Shown in pieces: positions 11,801 through 21,830 of a DNA stretch of 64,000 nt; the first letter of the stretch is position 1, and the number at the start of each line of letters is the position of its first letter. Source of the DNA: Seriola aureovittata. Lineage: Eukaryota; Chordata; Actinopteri; Carangiformes; Carangidae. The translations under genes were made by a program, and so were the position numbers. A model generated the notes under the pieces. The model was given only the letters and a program-made list of their open reading frames with translations. It had not been told where the DNA came from and did no database searches. The stretch lies in NCBI RefSeq assembly GCF_021018895.1, contig NC_079379.1, forward strand, positions 24,467,276 to 24,531,275, given 5' to 3'.

Positions 11801-12450
11801 AACTTTGTTTTTGACTGAATCTAAATGTCTCTCCTCATTGTCCGCTGCTGCATTCTCCGTGAATATTTGTCTTTATAATGCTCTTCCCCTCCGTTTTTAG
11901 ATTTCTTAATTCTGATGACTGTAATTGTTTTCCGTAGAGCTTGTTTTGCCGGTTTGTCCACTTTATCGTTTTCCTTCTTGTGCCAGTATGAATCCATAAG
12001 AATTTGATTTCGGTAGAAGATGAATCTGAACATGTCAAAACCTTATCTTGTTTAGTGTTTTAAAAACCTGTCGCGGTGGTGGTGTGCTGAATTAACCTCA
12101 AGACAACAGGAGGTCCGTTTATGTTTAACGTCTACTGATTAACAAGGGCAAATAAACATGACAGGTTCTATTAAACACAGTTTGGTTTAACGGTAACAAC
12201 AGCATACAAGTTGAACCCTCAAATACAACTAGCCTTTTACGTTTTTTCGACTGTTAAGCTACTGTTTCTGAGACAACCTCAGCTCGACATAAGACATGTC
12301 AACTGACACAGAGCCGGGCTGTAGCGTAGCATTAAGTTAGCAACCGTACCTTAAAATATTGTCCGCATATGTCAGTAACAACTTGGCGACGTCCAGGAAA
12401 ACTTCGTTTGGATTCTCACACAACGCTGTGACCGCTGGTGACACAGCCAT
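4678..12450 (-). CDS. ngly1: Peptide-N(4)-(N-acetyl-beta-glucosaminyl)asparagine amidase (N-glycanase 1), complete, 12 coding exons
   Basis: This cytosolic enzyme cuts N-glycans from misfolded glycoproteins during ER-associated degradation. Coding exons, high to low coordinate: 12350-12450, 10614-10728, 10182-10484, 9207-9369, 8858-9077, 8442-8563, 8087-8232, 6973-7083, 6711-6896, 5619-5804, 5120-5297, 4678-4886. All junctions are GT/AG and the phases agree throughout: 2040 nt, 679 residues (human is 654). The start ATG (12450) opens [20 protein letters not shown]. Exons 1-3 hold the PUB domain (about residues 10-100, including [11 protein letters not shown]). Exons 5-8 hold the transglutaminase-like core. 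Exons 9-12 hold the PAW domain ([26 protein letters not shown]). Zinc-site pairs CSRC and CQAC are intact. A possible ATTAAA polyadenylation signal lies at 4558-4553. The gene is head-to-head with oxsm. No frameshift or internal stop was seen. Confidence 0.96.
5325..5500 (+). repeat. Interspersed repeat in ngly1 intron 10 (inverted copy at 28835-29036)
   Basis: Begins near ACGGTGGCCCTGAGAGCTCA and ends near GTTTCCAGGGGAC. The segment at 28835-29036 read in reverse complement follows the same order of blocks: ACGGTGACCCTGAGAGCTCA, ACGCACTGCAACTT, GCTGCAAATACT, GTGTTTCCAGGGGAC. No coding capacity; likely a MITE-type element. Confidence 0.7.
7300..7650. repeat. Probable interspersed repeat in ngly1 intron 8 (unclassified)
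   Basis: AT-rich, with phrases typical of fish dispersed repeats (GTTATTCCATAAATCTGGAG, a TAAATAAATAAAT run). No partner copy with clear alignment was found in this window, so the call is tentative. Confidence 0.3.
8087..8563 (-). CDS. ngly1: ngly1 exons 6-7: catalytic Cys-His-Asp triad
   Basis: Exon 6 (8442-8563) encodes [10 protein letters not shown], the transglutaminase-type nucleophile motif; the catalytic cysteine is about residue 316. Exon 7 (8087-8232) encodes TDHVWTE, with the catalytic histidine at about 343, and WLHCD, with the aspartate at about 360. All three are present, so the enzyme should be active. Just before the nucleophile the human protein reads TRCGRC, but here it is TRRGRC, so the extra cysteine three residues upstream is replaced by arginine. 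Confidence 0.93.
8823..8854 (+). repeat. (CA)n microsatellite next to the ngly1 exon 5 donor
   Basis: About 16 CA units. On the ngly1 transcript this is a GU repeat starting three bases after the exon 5 donor dinucleotide (8857-8856). Confidence 0.95.
10262..10358 (-). repeat. Hexanucleotide repeat (GAGGCT/GAAGCT) coding an Ala-Ser tract in ngly1 exon 3
   Basis: About 16 imperfect copies of GAGGCT/GAAGCT on the plus strand. In the ngly1 frame they read as alternating Ala and Ser (residues about 115-147), with a few Thr. The tract sits in the linker between the PUB domain and the catalytic core, which in human is a Ser/Pro/Gln-rich disordered segment. It accounts for most of the extra length over the human protein and is likely length-polymorphic. 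Confidence 0.9.
11031..12040 (-). mobile_element. Degenerate I-clade-type LINE, two tandem 3' ends, in ngly1 intron 1
   Basis: On the minus strand, 12033-11821 encodes a fragment with [12 protein letters not shown], resembling the (N/E)xADKLAKxAL motif of the RNase H domain of I-like non-LTR retrotransposons. Downstream at about 11700-11640 it reads [19 protein letters not shown], a C-x2-C-x7-H-x4-C motif typical of the end of such ORF2 proteins. A second copy of that motif, [18 protein letters not shown], lies at about 11310-11245. The shared phrase CAGCAG(T/C)TGGCATCCA appears twice (about 11070 and 11465), so two 3' ends lie in tandem. Stops and frameshifts make it inactive. Confidence 0.75.
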
Positions 12451-12996
12451 GTTAGTATTTCCCGTCCAATCTGTGAAGTCCTCTTAGTTTTTGAGTGTGG
12501 TAGCTAATGCTAACACAGCAACTGCGGTTTAGATGTTTTGGGTCCTGACCGAGGCTGAGGCTGAGGCTGCCCCACCAACCGCCTGAATGAATATTCGCAG
12601 CTTTTTAAAAAATATATTGTATGTAATTGTTTTTTTTTCTATAGTTACGTTTAATTGGGAAATCGTATCTGTTGTGCTGCCGTGTTAATGATTTTAATTT
12701 AACAGTTTAGACCGAATATTTCCAGGTTAAACGCGTGTGGCGTTCCCAAAGGCGATCCAAAGTTACAGGCAAATTTTAGGACGACTTCTTGTTGTATGGA
12801 TGTTTGTTGTATGTGTTCTATGGATCTGTCGACTGCTAACTTTGAAGTGGAGCTCTGTCGAGTGAGTAATAAACCAACGTTCAGCTGTGTCACGACGATA
12901 TTAATTATATCTTTAGTTTTGTAACTTCATCCCTCCCATGTTGAGGGAGCATTAACCAAAGCTATAAGCTAGCTGTCAGACTTGATAGATAACAGG
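12451..12996. promoter_or_regulatory. Shared head-to-head promoter of ngly1 and oxsm
   Basis: The two start codons face away from each other across 546 bases, as in the human NGLY1/OXSM pair. A CCAAT box lies at about 12466-12470 (inverted for ngly1). A short run of the same GAGGCT hexamer found in ngly1 exon 3 occurs at about 12552-12570. No clear TATA box was seen for either gene. Confidence 0.7.
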
Positions 12997-15107
12997 ATGT
13001 CTGCTCTACCACTGTCCTGCTGGACTAAACTCCTGCTGAGGCCACAGAACATGGGGACACTTCTACAGAAGAGTGTTTGCGTTTGTCCAAACCGAGAGTC
13101 CAGGCGTCACAGCTCTGGACAGCAGAGAAGGAGGGTGGTTATCACTGGCATAGGGTTGGTGTGTCCTCTGGGCACAGGGACTGCTCTGCCCTGGGACCAG
13201 CTGATTAAAGCCCAGAGTGGGATTGTTGCTCTGGACTCAGAGGCGTATAAGACTGTTCCCTGTAAAGTGGCCGCTCTGGTAACCAGAGGGACAGAGGAGG
13301 GTCAGTTTAATGAGGAGAAGTTTGCCTCTCGGGGGGAGATCAACAGCATGTCACCAGCCACTGTGATGGCTCTCGGAGCTGCTCAGCTCGCCCTGGAGGA
13401 CTCGGGGTGGTACCCCAAAGCCCCAGAGGACCAGTTCAACACAGGGGTGGCTGTTGGCATGGGCATGGTGTCACTGGATGAGATTGCTCGCACCGCCGCT
13501 GCCTTCCAAGAGAAGGGCTACAACAAAGTGAGCCCCTTCTTTGTGCCCCGCATTCTCGTCAACATGGCTGCTGGGCACATAAGTATCAAACACAGATTGA
13601 AGGGTCCCAATCATGCCGTGTCCACGGCGTGCACAACAGGCGCGCACGCTATAGGCGATGCTGCCAGGTTCATTGCCCATGGGGATGCAGTTGCTATGGT
13701 TACAGGGGGAACAGAGTCCTGTGTAGGGCCTCTGTCAATAGCTGGGTTTGCAAGGGCGCGTGCCCTCGCCACCAAATGGAATGACAACCCTGCGCTGGCA
13801 TCAAGACCTTTTCACCCAGAGAGGGAGGGCTTTGTGATGGGCGAAGGAGCCGCTGTGCTCCTGCTGGAGGAGCTGGACCACGCAGTGAAGAGGGGGGCCC
13901 GGATCTACGCAGAGGTCCTGGGCTATGGACTTTCAGGGGACGCTAGCCACATCACTGCACCCACTGCAGACGGGGATGGTGCATTCAGGTGACTGATTTT
14001 TGGCTTTTCGGAAGCAGATACTTTTTCTTACGTTTGAACCAATATTTTTTCTTATATTCAATATCCCACTATAAAATAATGACAAAAATAACAGAATTAT
14101 TGCAGGTTACAAGTTACAGTCAATCAAGAAGTTGCATGGTAAATTTGATTAATAGAATGGGTGGAGGGACATTTTCATGCCACACATACAGGCTTACATA
14201 CAGTCTCCACTATGTTCACCAGCTGGGCTTTAACTGTGTCACTCTGCTGTTTGATGAAGAACTAAACATTGTGTACATCATTTCCTTAGATTTCCTTTCA
14301 TTTGATCCATTGCTTACATACAAATATTCAATGGTTCAACTTTAGTTCCTGAGATGTGGGAACACAGTGACATTAGGAAATAGAAGTATAAATGAGCAGG
14401 AACTTTGTAAACAAATACCCAGGATAGAAAAATTATTTGGGGAAAGAAAAGGAGACAGATGATAGAACGGAACATCACATTTACAGACTGACTTCCTGTC
14501 TCAGCTTTGATGTACTGTGGCCTTCCTGTGCTGAAAGGAACTGCTGTCCAGATTTTATTTTCACCTTGAAATAACGTGACATAGATAATCTGGTTATACT
14601 GTTACTGTTATACAATGTTTTTATTACTGATAGATTTAATGCCTAAAAAAAAAATCAAGATCCAAATTGTAATAAAGCAGCATTATCTTTTATTGTCTCC
14701 ACAGGTGCATGTCTGCAGCCCTCAGAGACGCCGGTGTCTCACCAGCAGATGTAACGTATGTGAATGCTCACGCCACATCCACGCCGCTGGGTGACGCAGC
14801 TGAAAACGCCGCCATCAAGAGGCTCTTCCAGCAAAGCGTTGACAGCCTGGCCGTGTCCTCCACCAAGGGAGCCACAGGACATCTGCTCGGAGCAGCCGGG
14901 GCCCTGGAGGCAGCGTTCACCGCTCTAGCCTGCTACCATGGAGTCCTGCCCCCGACTCTCAACCTGGACCGCACCGAGCCACAGTTCGACCTGAATTATG
15001 TTCCCTGCACCGCGCAGTCATGGCAGACTCGGGGCCGACGGGTCGCCCTCACAAACTCCTTTGGGTTCGGCGGCACCAACGCGTCACTGTGTCTCGCCAG
15101 CGTCTGA
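12997..15107 (+). CDS. oxsm: Mitochondrial 3-oxoacyl-[acyl-carrier-protein] synthase, complete, two coding exons
   Basis: The condensing enzyme (KAS I/II type) of mitochondrial type II fatty-acid synthesis, which feeds lipoate production. Exon A is 12997-13988 (ends GCATTCAG, donor GTGACT) and exon B is 14705-15107 (after CCACAG); the join gives [11 protein letters not shown] in frame. 464 residues, against 459 in human. Residues 1-45 form a basic, Ser/Arg/Leu-rich mitochondrial targeting sequence; the enzyme proper starts at [16 protein letters not shown]. The Cys-His-His triad is intact: STACTTGA (Cys about 212, codon 13630-13632), [11 protein letters not shown] (His about 353), [11 protein letters not shown] (His about 390). 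The carboxy end [14 protein letters not shown] is the usual family ending. A TTG at 12982 is in frame upstream, but the ATG at 12997 is the plausible start. Confidence 0.97.
13989..14704 (+). other. oxsm intron (716 bases), nothing recognised
   Basis: AT-rich, bounded by GTGACT and CCACAG. The 118-codon open frame inside it starts from the exon overlap and shows no domain. Confidence 0.85.
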
Positions 15108-15160
15108 CAACACACTGAGACTAATTCTTGACTTTTTATTTGAAATCAGATGTGAGAAGA

Positions 15161-15228
15161 GCTCTACCACTGTCCTGCTGGATTAAACTCCTGCTGAGGC
15201 CACAGAACATGGGGACACTTCTACAGAA
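15161..15228 (+). repeat. Duplicate of the oxsm targeting-peptide coding segment
   Basis: These 68 bases match oxsm 13003-13070 at 67 of 68 positions (C to T at 15183). The segment lies 53 bases after the oxsm stop codon, probably in its 3' untranslated region, in the same orientation. The source encodes most of the first 25 residues of oxsm. Homology stops abruptly on both sides and no ATG of the original start is included. Confidence 0.93.
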
Positions 15229-15296
15229 ACTGCAAAGATTAAAATTTCCGAGGAAAGCTCTTAACCCTTGTAAAGTTTTATTGTTGATGATGTTTT

Positions 15297-15790
15297 TTAT
15301 GCCTCCGCACGGCGACGGCCAGAGCCACATATTCTTTTCAGGTTGTCCGTCTCTCTCATTCTCATGGACACAATATAACACCTCAACAAAACTTTTGTAC
15401 AAACCTTCACTTGGACTTAAGGAATAACTGATTACACTTTGGTGGTCAAAGGTCAAAGTTCAAGGTCATGGTGACCTCAAAAAACATGGTTTTGGTCTTG
15501 TTTAGTAATATCTCAAACACCTTGAGAGAACGTCTTCAAATTTGGCACAAAACTTTCACCTGGACTCGAGGATGAACTGATTAAGTTTTGGTGGCTAAAG
15601 GTCAAAGGTTAAGGTCAGTATGACCTCACAAAACACTTTATAGCCTTTACTCAAGACTACACACAGTAATTATGACACATTTTTACACATATGATTAATA
15701 TTTTTCTGACTCTGGATAAACAGGGATGTAACCTGAAACTAGTCTGAGCGGCGGAGGGATACAACTGCGAGGAAGTAGTTCTAGTTTTGG
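15297..15790 (+). mobile_element. Nuclear-receptor-motif repeat family, copy 1
   Basis: Starts at a TATGCCTCCG end and finishes with GGCGGAGGGATAC followed by GAGGAAGT and TTCTAGTT. The interior consists of diverged units of about 115-140 bases, each with 'TTTGGCACAAA...CACTTGGACTC...GAACTGATTA...GGTCAAAGGTCA'. Contains perfect AGGTCAnnnTGACCT palindromes at 15463-15477 and 15612-15626. Non-coding; likely a non-autonomous DNA transposon whose ends resemble the CCTCCG/CGGAGG elements of fish and amphibians. Confidence 0.75.
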
Positions 15791-17545
15791 ACATGACATT
15801 GATCCAATTTACATGTAGTTAGCATCAAAAGAAGCTATTCTGTAGTAGAAGAAGTATTATGGTTTCTATCAGGGAAAGCTGTACAGAAATTGTGGGGTTT
15901 GTTCTGCTCACCGATATTTGCAATTTGTGGCAGCAAGCTTAAACCAGGCTGCACTTAATCCTCACTCATTAACACTGCTGATAAATTGATCTGATCAATC
16001 TGTCATTGTCTTTCATCGAGAAAATATCAGAAAATAGTGAAAAATGCACTGTAGAACCAAAAGTGACATTTTCAAATGTGGCGTTTATTCAGTTAATGAA
16101 GTTACAATGATAAAAAGCAGAAAATGTCAAGTTTAAACAAGGTTTTTTCTGCTTGAAAATGGATTTGGAGGTGATATGGCTTTGACTGTGACTGGAACCT
16201 ATGTGACATGATTTTACAAGGTCCAGTTTCTATGTCTATTATTTGATCATTAAAAAAAAAAAAACTGTGTAAGTGTGAGTTTGTGTCGTACCAGCAGGTG
16301 GTGCTGGCTCACAGCAAGTCATGCATTTTGTTTTCATATACCCCCCTCTCACTAGAGTTTAATCATTAGAGTTTAGGAGACAGTTCTATTCACATTATCC
16401 CTAAATCACATGACCTAAGAACAATCATGAGGAGAAACAGCACGTGGAGACGCAGAAAGCTTTTAGATCCATTAGAGTAAATAGAGAAAACATCATTCAA
16501 AAGAAAAGGTTGATATTAATAATTGAATAAAGAAGAGAATTGCATTGCATCCTGTTAGCTTCCTGTATCAGGCTCCTGAACAGGAGATAAATAGTGTTTA
16601 ATACCTACTTTAATACCATCTTCATAGAGGCATGATCTCACAGTCGTGCTGTTTGTGATCACTTATGGAGGCACTTTCCACGCTGCGACCTCTGGCTCTG
16701 TGCTGCTTTCCTCTGGTGTTAGCCTGTTTTGTCCTGCTTTGTCTTTAGCAGTGAGAGAACAACACGGGGTCACCACAGCAGAGGGGTGAGTAAGAGAGGT
16801 TAATTGGGGACAACGTGCCATTACGTCCAGACTGAAAGCGAAGTAATCGGGTAAACAGTCCCCGAAGGGAGATGGACAGTTTTCTCAAACTGTTAATGTT
16901 TCTGCAAAGTTTGAAACGACAATTATTCTGCTGCTTCAGAAAAAGGAGAAGAGACACACGGTTGTTTTGTGGCTTCCAGAGGGAGACGTGATGATTATGT
17001 GGGAACATAAAGAATATCTCATTCTGGAAGCTCATATATTCCTGCAGACGTGGTTCTGTGTTTCTAAATTGCCCCACAGAGATTTTTAGGTGCTGTGAGT
17101 AAAACAAATCTCATTTAAAACTAAATCATGTACAGTGGAGTCCAAAAGTTTAAAATGTGTGTGTGTGTATGTGTGTGTTTATACAGTATATATGGTATAA
17201 CTTTATATACAATCTATTATTTTACACTGTAATAAGTAGGTCAACATACACAAGTCTAAAGCCTCATTAGCCGCTCCAGACTGTAAAGTCCGTTACACCT
17301 CACAGAACTGTTCAGTGCTCTACTAACAATCTTGTTATTCCTGGAGACTAATGAGACGAATGTCTCACAGTGTCAAACTATACATTGTGAGACATCGGCT
17401 TATTTGCTTTTTGTGAAATGGACAAAATGATGTCAATCTCATGTCTGTACTGAGCAGGGGACAGGAGGAAGTTAGCCTAGCTTAGCATGAAGACTGAAAT
17501 CAGCAGCTGTAGCCTGGCTCTGTTCAAATTTAGAAAATGCATCTA
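15791..17545. other. Intergenic, no gene recognised
   Basis: AT-rich with short unsupported ORFs and a brief GT-rich run near 17155-17180. No domain or repeat pairing seen. Confidence 0.6.
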
Positions 17546-17547
17546 TC

Positions 17548-18180
17548 ATAGGGTGACCAGACATCCCTGTTTTCCAGGGATAGTCCCCATTTTTGGTTTC
17601 CTGTCCCCAGCTGGAACGTCCAACAGACGTCTAACTTTGCGCATGTTTTGGCCAACAGTGGGCGCTGGCTGCTAGCCTTTAGCAGCTTCAGAAATTAAGC
17701 TAAAACCATGAAAATAATAGAATTATCCAATTAGACTTTTCTTGTTTTGTTTGTTGTTGTTATCTCTAGGCAAAGAAAAGGTCACCTGACTCACTCAATG
17801 AAAACCTGAAAATATAGTTTTCATTTTGGAAGAAGTGAAGAAGAAGAAGTCGCCTGATTGTCTGCAATGGACTTCACCTGACAGTATTCACAACCTGGAA
17901 TATTATTATAAAAACCTTTTTGTTTCTTTTGATCTGTGGATTCTTAGGGGCTAAAGGAATATACATAATTGAGACAGACAATCAGACTTCACGACGTCTA
18001 CAAAGGCAGGGAGTCGTTGTTTTGTTGTTTTGTCGTCTTTCACCATAGTTAATTACAGTGCAACAGTTACTCATGGGCAGAATACATGAAACTGGGACTG
18101 TCCCCGTTTTTATTTCATAGATAAAAACACTGGATATTTTAAGGATATATTGACCACTGAACTGGAAATGTCCCCGTTAC
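17548..18180 (+). mobile_element. Interspersed repeat (inverted partner at 24318-24770)
   Basis: Begins GGGTGACCAGACATCCC and shares, in inverted order, blocks with 24318-24770: GGCCAACAGTGGGCGCT, TAGCAGCTTCAG, TCTCTAGGCAAAGAAAA, TGAGACAGACAATCAGA, and AACTGGAAATGTCCC. No ORF. Identity is moderate, so both copies are old. Confidence 0.65.
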
Positions 18181-19905
18181 ATTAACATGTTGTATGTTGT
18201 TTGTTTTAATAATGTGTAAGAACAAGATCAAGTCATGACGGAGGAAGAGGATGATGGTCCCTCACATTATTACTTCATGACTGTGATTTTTCAGTGTGAA
18301 TACAAGATTATAGTTAGTGGATAAAAAATATTTGTGGATTAAAAGATGAGAAAGATTTCATCTTTCTTTTATACAAGAAAAAGATTTGGTGTCACCAGAC
18401 TCGCAAATATTGAGGGCGTCACCAAAGACATCAGGATTCCTGCTCTGCAGGCAAATGTCATGGAACTTCAGCCATTAGTTTAACAGACAAATGTCATGGA
18501 AACGTGTGTTGACCACTGGGGGATATTTGACTTGATAATGGTGTTACAGCAAACGTCAAACAGTCAGCATATGATTATGATTCATCCTGTGGGGACATGG
18601 CAAGCTGAGCAGTAGCTGAGATAATGTGCTGTGTTCCAACGTGATGGACTAATCGACAATCCGGCACCATCTTTAGCTTGCAGCCAGAAGGCAAGAATAA
18701 TATTCTATAATTACATAACACACGCTAATAAGCTTCATTTTCTCACAATATTCCTATGATATGCTTATGATGCCTTTTTGATTTGATGCTTCATAAGTAG
18801 CTCGTAACTCTGACAGTGAAACGTTGAATTCATGTTATATGGCAGGACTGCACCTCTTGCTCTGTATTTCACTTGATGAATATTGTATCGTCGTGATTTA
18901 ATTTAATAACATGATGTAAAGCCGGAACCAGATGATGAATTACTGTACTGGGGAATGTCTTCCCAGACCCATTTTTAGAGATTACGTTTTATTAACTCTT
19001 CTGCATGTCACATCCAGTTAATGAATAAATCAATTATTCATCCGTTTTTTAATTTGAAATAATCTGACACAGATAAATGAGGAAACAAGGTTTTTTTTTC
19101 CTTCCTTTTTTTTTTTTCTTGTCAGAAAGGAAAGCCCGACATTTTCATTGGGGGATATTTTGGCCTCAGAACTTGCTGTATGCATCACTCTCTGCTCAGT
19201 GATTCAACAGCTAACATGCACCGAGATCAAGAGTGTCGGGGATTCCCCACCTTTACGTACTGCAAATTCACACATGCATTCACACAAACACACGACAACG
19301 TTAAAGTGTTGCAGACTGGAGGACGAGGACACGGCAGAAGCAGCGCTGCATCGTGATTCTGCCTTCCCACCATCCCCTCGGCTCTCTGAGAGTTAAGTGT
19401 ACCCACTTCCACCACTCCATATAAATAGTGCCTTAGCTGAGCAGGAACTATTGATTCCTATTGCTGTAATGATGATGACTTTGGTTCATGTTATTCCTTT
19501 TTCTCTTCCTTCCTTTTTTTTTTTTTTTTTTTTTACAGCCCCACCATCTAATTAGGAGATATCCAAGCTGAATTATGATCACCATGGCAACAGAGTCAGC
19601 ATGCATTCCTTTGATATCACCCTGTCCCACCGGGAGCACAGCTTATCACCATGTTCTAAAATTAGACCTCTCCTCTATCTGTGGCACATTCTGGATGGCC
19701 TTCGTTCCTAAGCTGTGACCACTGATCAGCTCCGGTGTCAGACCTTCGGATCATTCATGGAATTATAGAATTACAGGTTGTTAGAATCATTATAATGAAA
19801 TTTCATTCATACACAACCTATTAACTACACCTTATATTAGTATTTTTTGTACTATACATAGGCTATAATCACAGACCGCCTGCAGTCGGAGGAGAAAGAC
19901 CCATA
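18181..19905. other. Intergenic, no gene recognised
   Basis: Contains two T-rich runs (about 19090-19120 and 19508-19534) and no supported coding sequence. Confidence 0.6.
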
Positions 19906-19910
19906 TTCAA

Positions 19911-20421
19911 CCCTCTGAGGTCGATGGGTATTTCCATTAATATGTTTGCGATAACACAGTGTAGAAATATGGTTTAAATGTTGTTAAAAATCTGTTGACT
20001 CTCCACTTTCCATTTCTTATTCTTGCGGGACTGTACATGATTTAAAGCCGGAGCTAGAAGGCCTCAAAACAGACCTCTAAACTTTAGCTCAGCGCTTCGA
20101 CTCAGTGATATTATAAAAATCTAATTTTAGCCATTTATTAAACATTTATCTATATTTTACTCATACATTGCACTATTTGTTTATGAACCTAAGACTTTAA
20201 TAGGTCCATTTCAAAAACTGGGCTTCTGTTTTTCAGCATTTGGGCCAAATTATCTTTTTGCACATTGCAAAGGTCAAAAAGGGGCATTGTTATAGAAAGA
20301 GCTGCGATAGTTCTGGAAATTGTGACGAAAACACTTGAGCATTATGTGATACGCAAGCTTTTAAAAGATGACTTTAAGAAATAGTGTAGAAATCCAGAAA
20401 ATACCCTTAGACCTCAGAGGG
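19911..20421. mobile_element. piggyBac-type MITE, copy 1
   Basis: A 511-base element with 21-base terminal inverted repeats matching at 19 of 21 positions. The left end begins CCCTCTGAGGTC and ends GGGTAT; the right end is its mirror (20401-20421). It is followed by TTAA at 20422-20425, and the base-matched left flank is TCAA (one change from TTAA). TTAA target duplication and CCC-starting ends are the mark of piggyBac elements. No transposase. A diverged relative is at 52944-53428. Confidence 0.8.
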
Positions 20422-20789
20422 TTAAGAGGGATAACAGAGCCACAGCCCAGGAGCTCTTTCACTGAATAATGAACTAACCAATTAAATGTAATATGTTCTT
20501 CTCTTCACAGTGTGTCCTACATTTCATCCAGTGTCATAAAATAATTTACAGTTTTCAATCTGTGTCAATACTTCACCCGATGCCTCACATTTTAACCCCA
20601 CAGAGGTAACAGCAGCTCTCATGGAAGGAAAGTCATTTATAATCAACTGAAGACAATATGAGTAAGAGACAGAATCTCAAAAGCTTGTGATAATTGAATT
20701 GATTACAAATTGTATTTGGGCAATGAAGTACAATATAAGTTGAAATAAGGTGGAAAAAATTTGTCAGTTAATTCAAAGCATTGAATGGC

Positions 20790-21545
20790 TGGCTTAGTCT
20801 CATCCTCCACTAACTCATCCTATGGTGTCCCGCAAGGCTCAATCCTGGGTCCGATTTTATTTTCCATGTACATGCTGCCTCTCAGTGACATCATTTGGTA
20901 AATACGTTGTCCATTTTCACTGCTACGCTGACGGCACACAACTCTATCTACCAATCAGACCGGTCTAACATATCAATCCTCCACAACTGTCTCACTGAAA
21001 TAAAATACTGGACGACAGACGATTTCTTGCAATTAATAATCAAACTAAATCTGAGCTCATCGTGCTTTGGTCCTTCTGCAAAAAGAATTCAAATCATAGA
21101 AAACTCAGATAACAAACTACACGAAACCCTCCGCCAAAAATCATGGAGCAATCTTTGATCAGGTTTTGTGTTTTACACCAAAGTTATTCAGTCATGTTTT
21201 TTTTTATCAACTTATCAAGTCTTTTAATTCAGCCACAGATCATAGAAAAGTTTGTTCACATCACTCCGGTCTCAGCATCTCAACACTGACGGCCCGTTCA
21301 TTTCAGGGTTGATTTTAAAATTATTTTTTACTTTTACTTTACTTTATTACTTTTAAGGCCAGGTTTGGGCTGACTATATGTCTGAGCTTTTATCCCCTTA
21401 TGATCCATCATTTCTTAAGATTCATTTTTTAGAAAATTCTTATTGTGTTCTATCTTTTTAATCTAATTTAGATTTTACTTTGATTTGTTAGGATGTTTTA
21501 TATTTGACTCATTTGAAGCAGCACAAAAGTGCTACACAAATACCG
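20790..21545 (+). mobile_element. Truncated L2-like LINE, reverse transcriptase fragment and 3' end
   Basis: At 20824 the plus strand reads [20 protein letters not shown], the conserved reverse-transcriptase block of L2/CR1-type LINEs. About 90 bases on it reads HFHCYADGTQLYL, the catalytic YADD box with the second Asp changed to Gly. A stop codon separates the two. The 3' end, 'AGTGCTACACAAAT', followed by an ATT microsatellite (21543-21573), is typical of L2 tails. It is 5'-truncated and inactive. Confidence 0.82.
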
Positions 21546-21609
21546 TCTTATTATTATTATTATTATTATTATCATCATTATCATCATTATCATCATTACT
21601 TTCATTGTT

Positions 21610-21679
21610 ATCATTAGCGTGAGTTGTCCACTGATCGGAAGGTCGGTGTCCTTGAGGAAGATACTGATACTGATCTGTC

Positions 21680-21717
<38 letters not shown>

Positions 21718-21830
21718 CGTGAGTGTAGGTCTATAGGATAAAGCTCTGGGTGATGTCTAATGCACTTTGAGTAATCGATAAGACTAGATAAGCGCTGTAT
21801 AAGTGCAGTCCATAAGATGAGTAAATGCAT
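21610..21830. repeat. Fish dispersed repeat with embedded (GT)n
   Basis: Carries the phrases GTCCACTGATCGGAAGGTCGG and GTCCTTGAGGAAGATACTGA, common to a fish tRNA-like repeat, then a (GT)n run (21682-21714), then the tail AAGCGCTGTATAAGTGCAGTCC. Family assignment is from memory. Confidence 0.5.

Noticed and set aside
12982..12996. In-frame TTG as the oxsm start
   Set aside because: A non-ATG start is not needed: an ATG follows at 12997 and gives the expected length.
21543..21573. Possible CRISPR or structured array
   Set aside because: Simple ATT microsatellite growing from a LINE tail; this is a eukaryotic genome.
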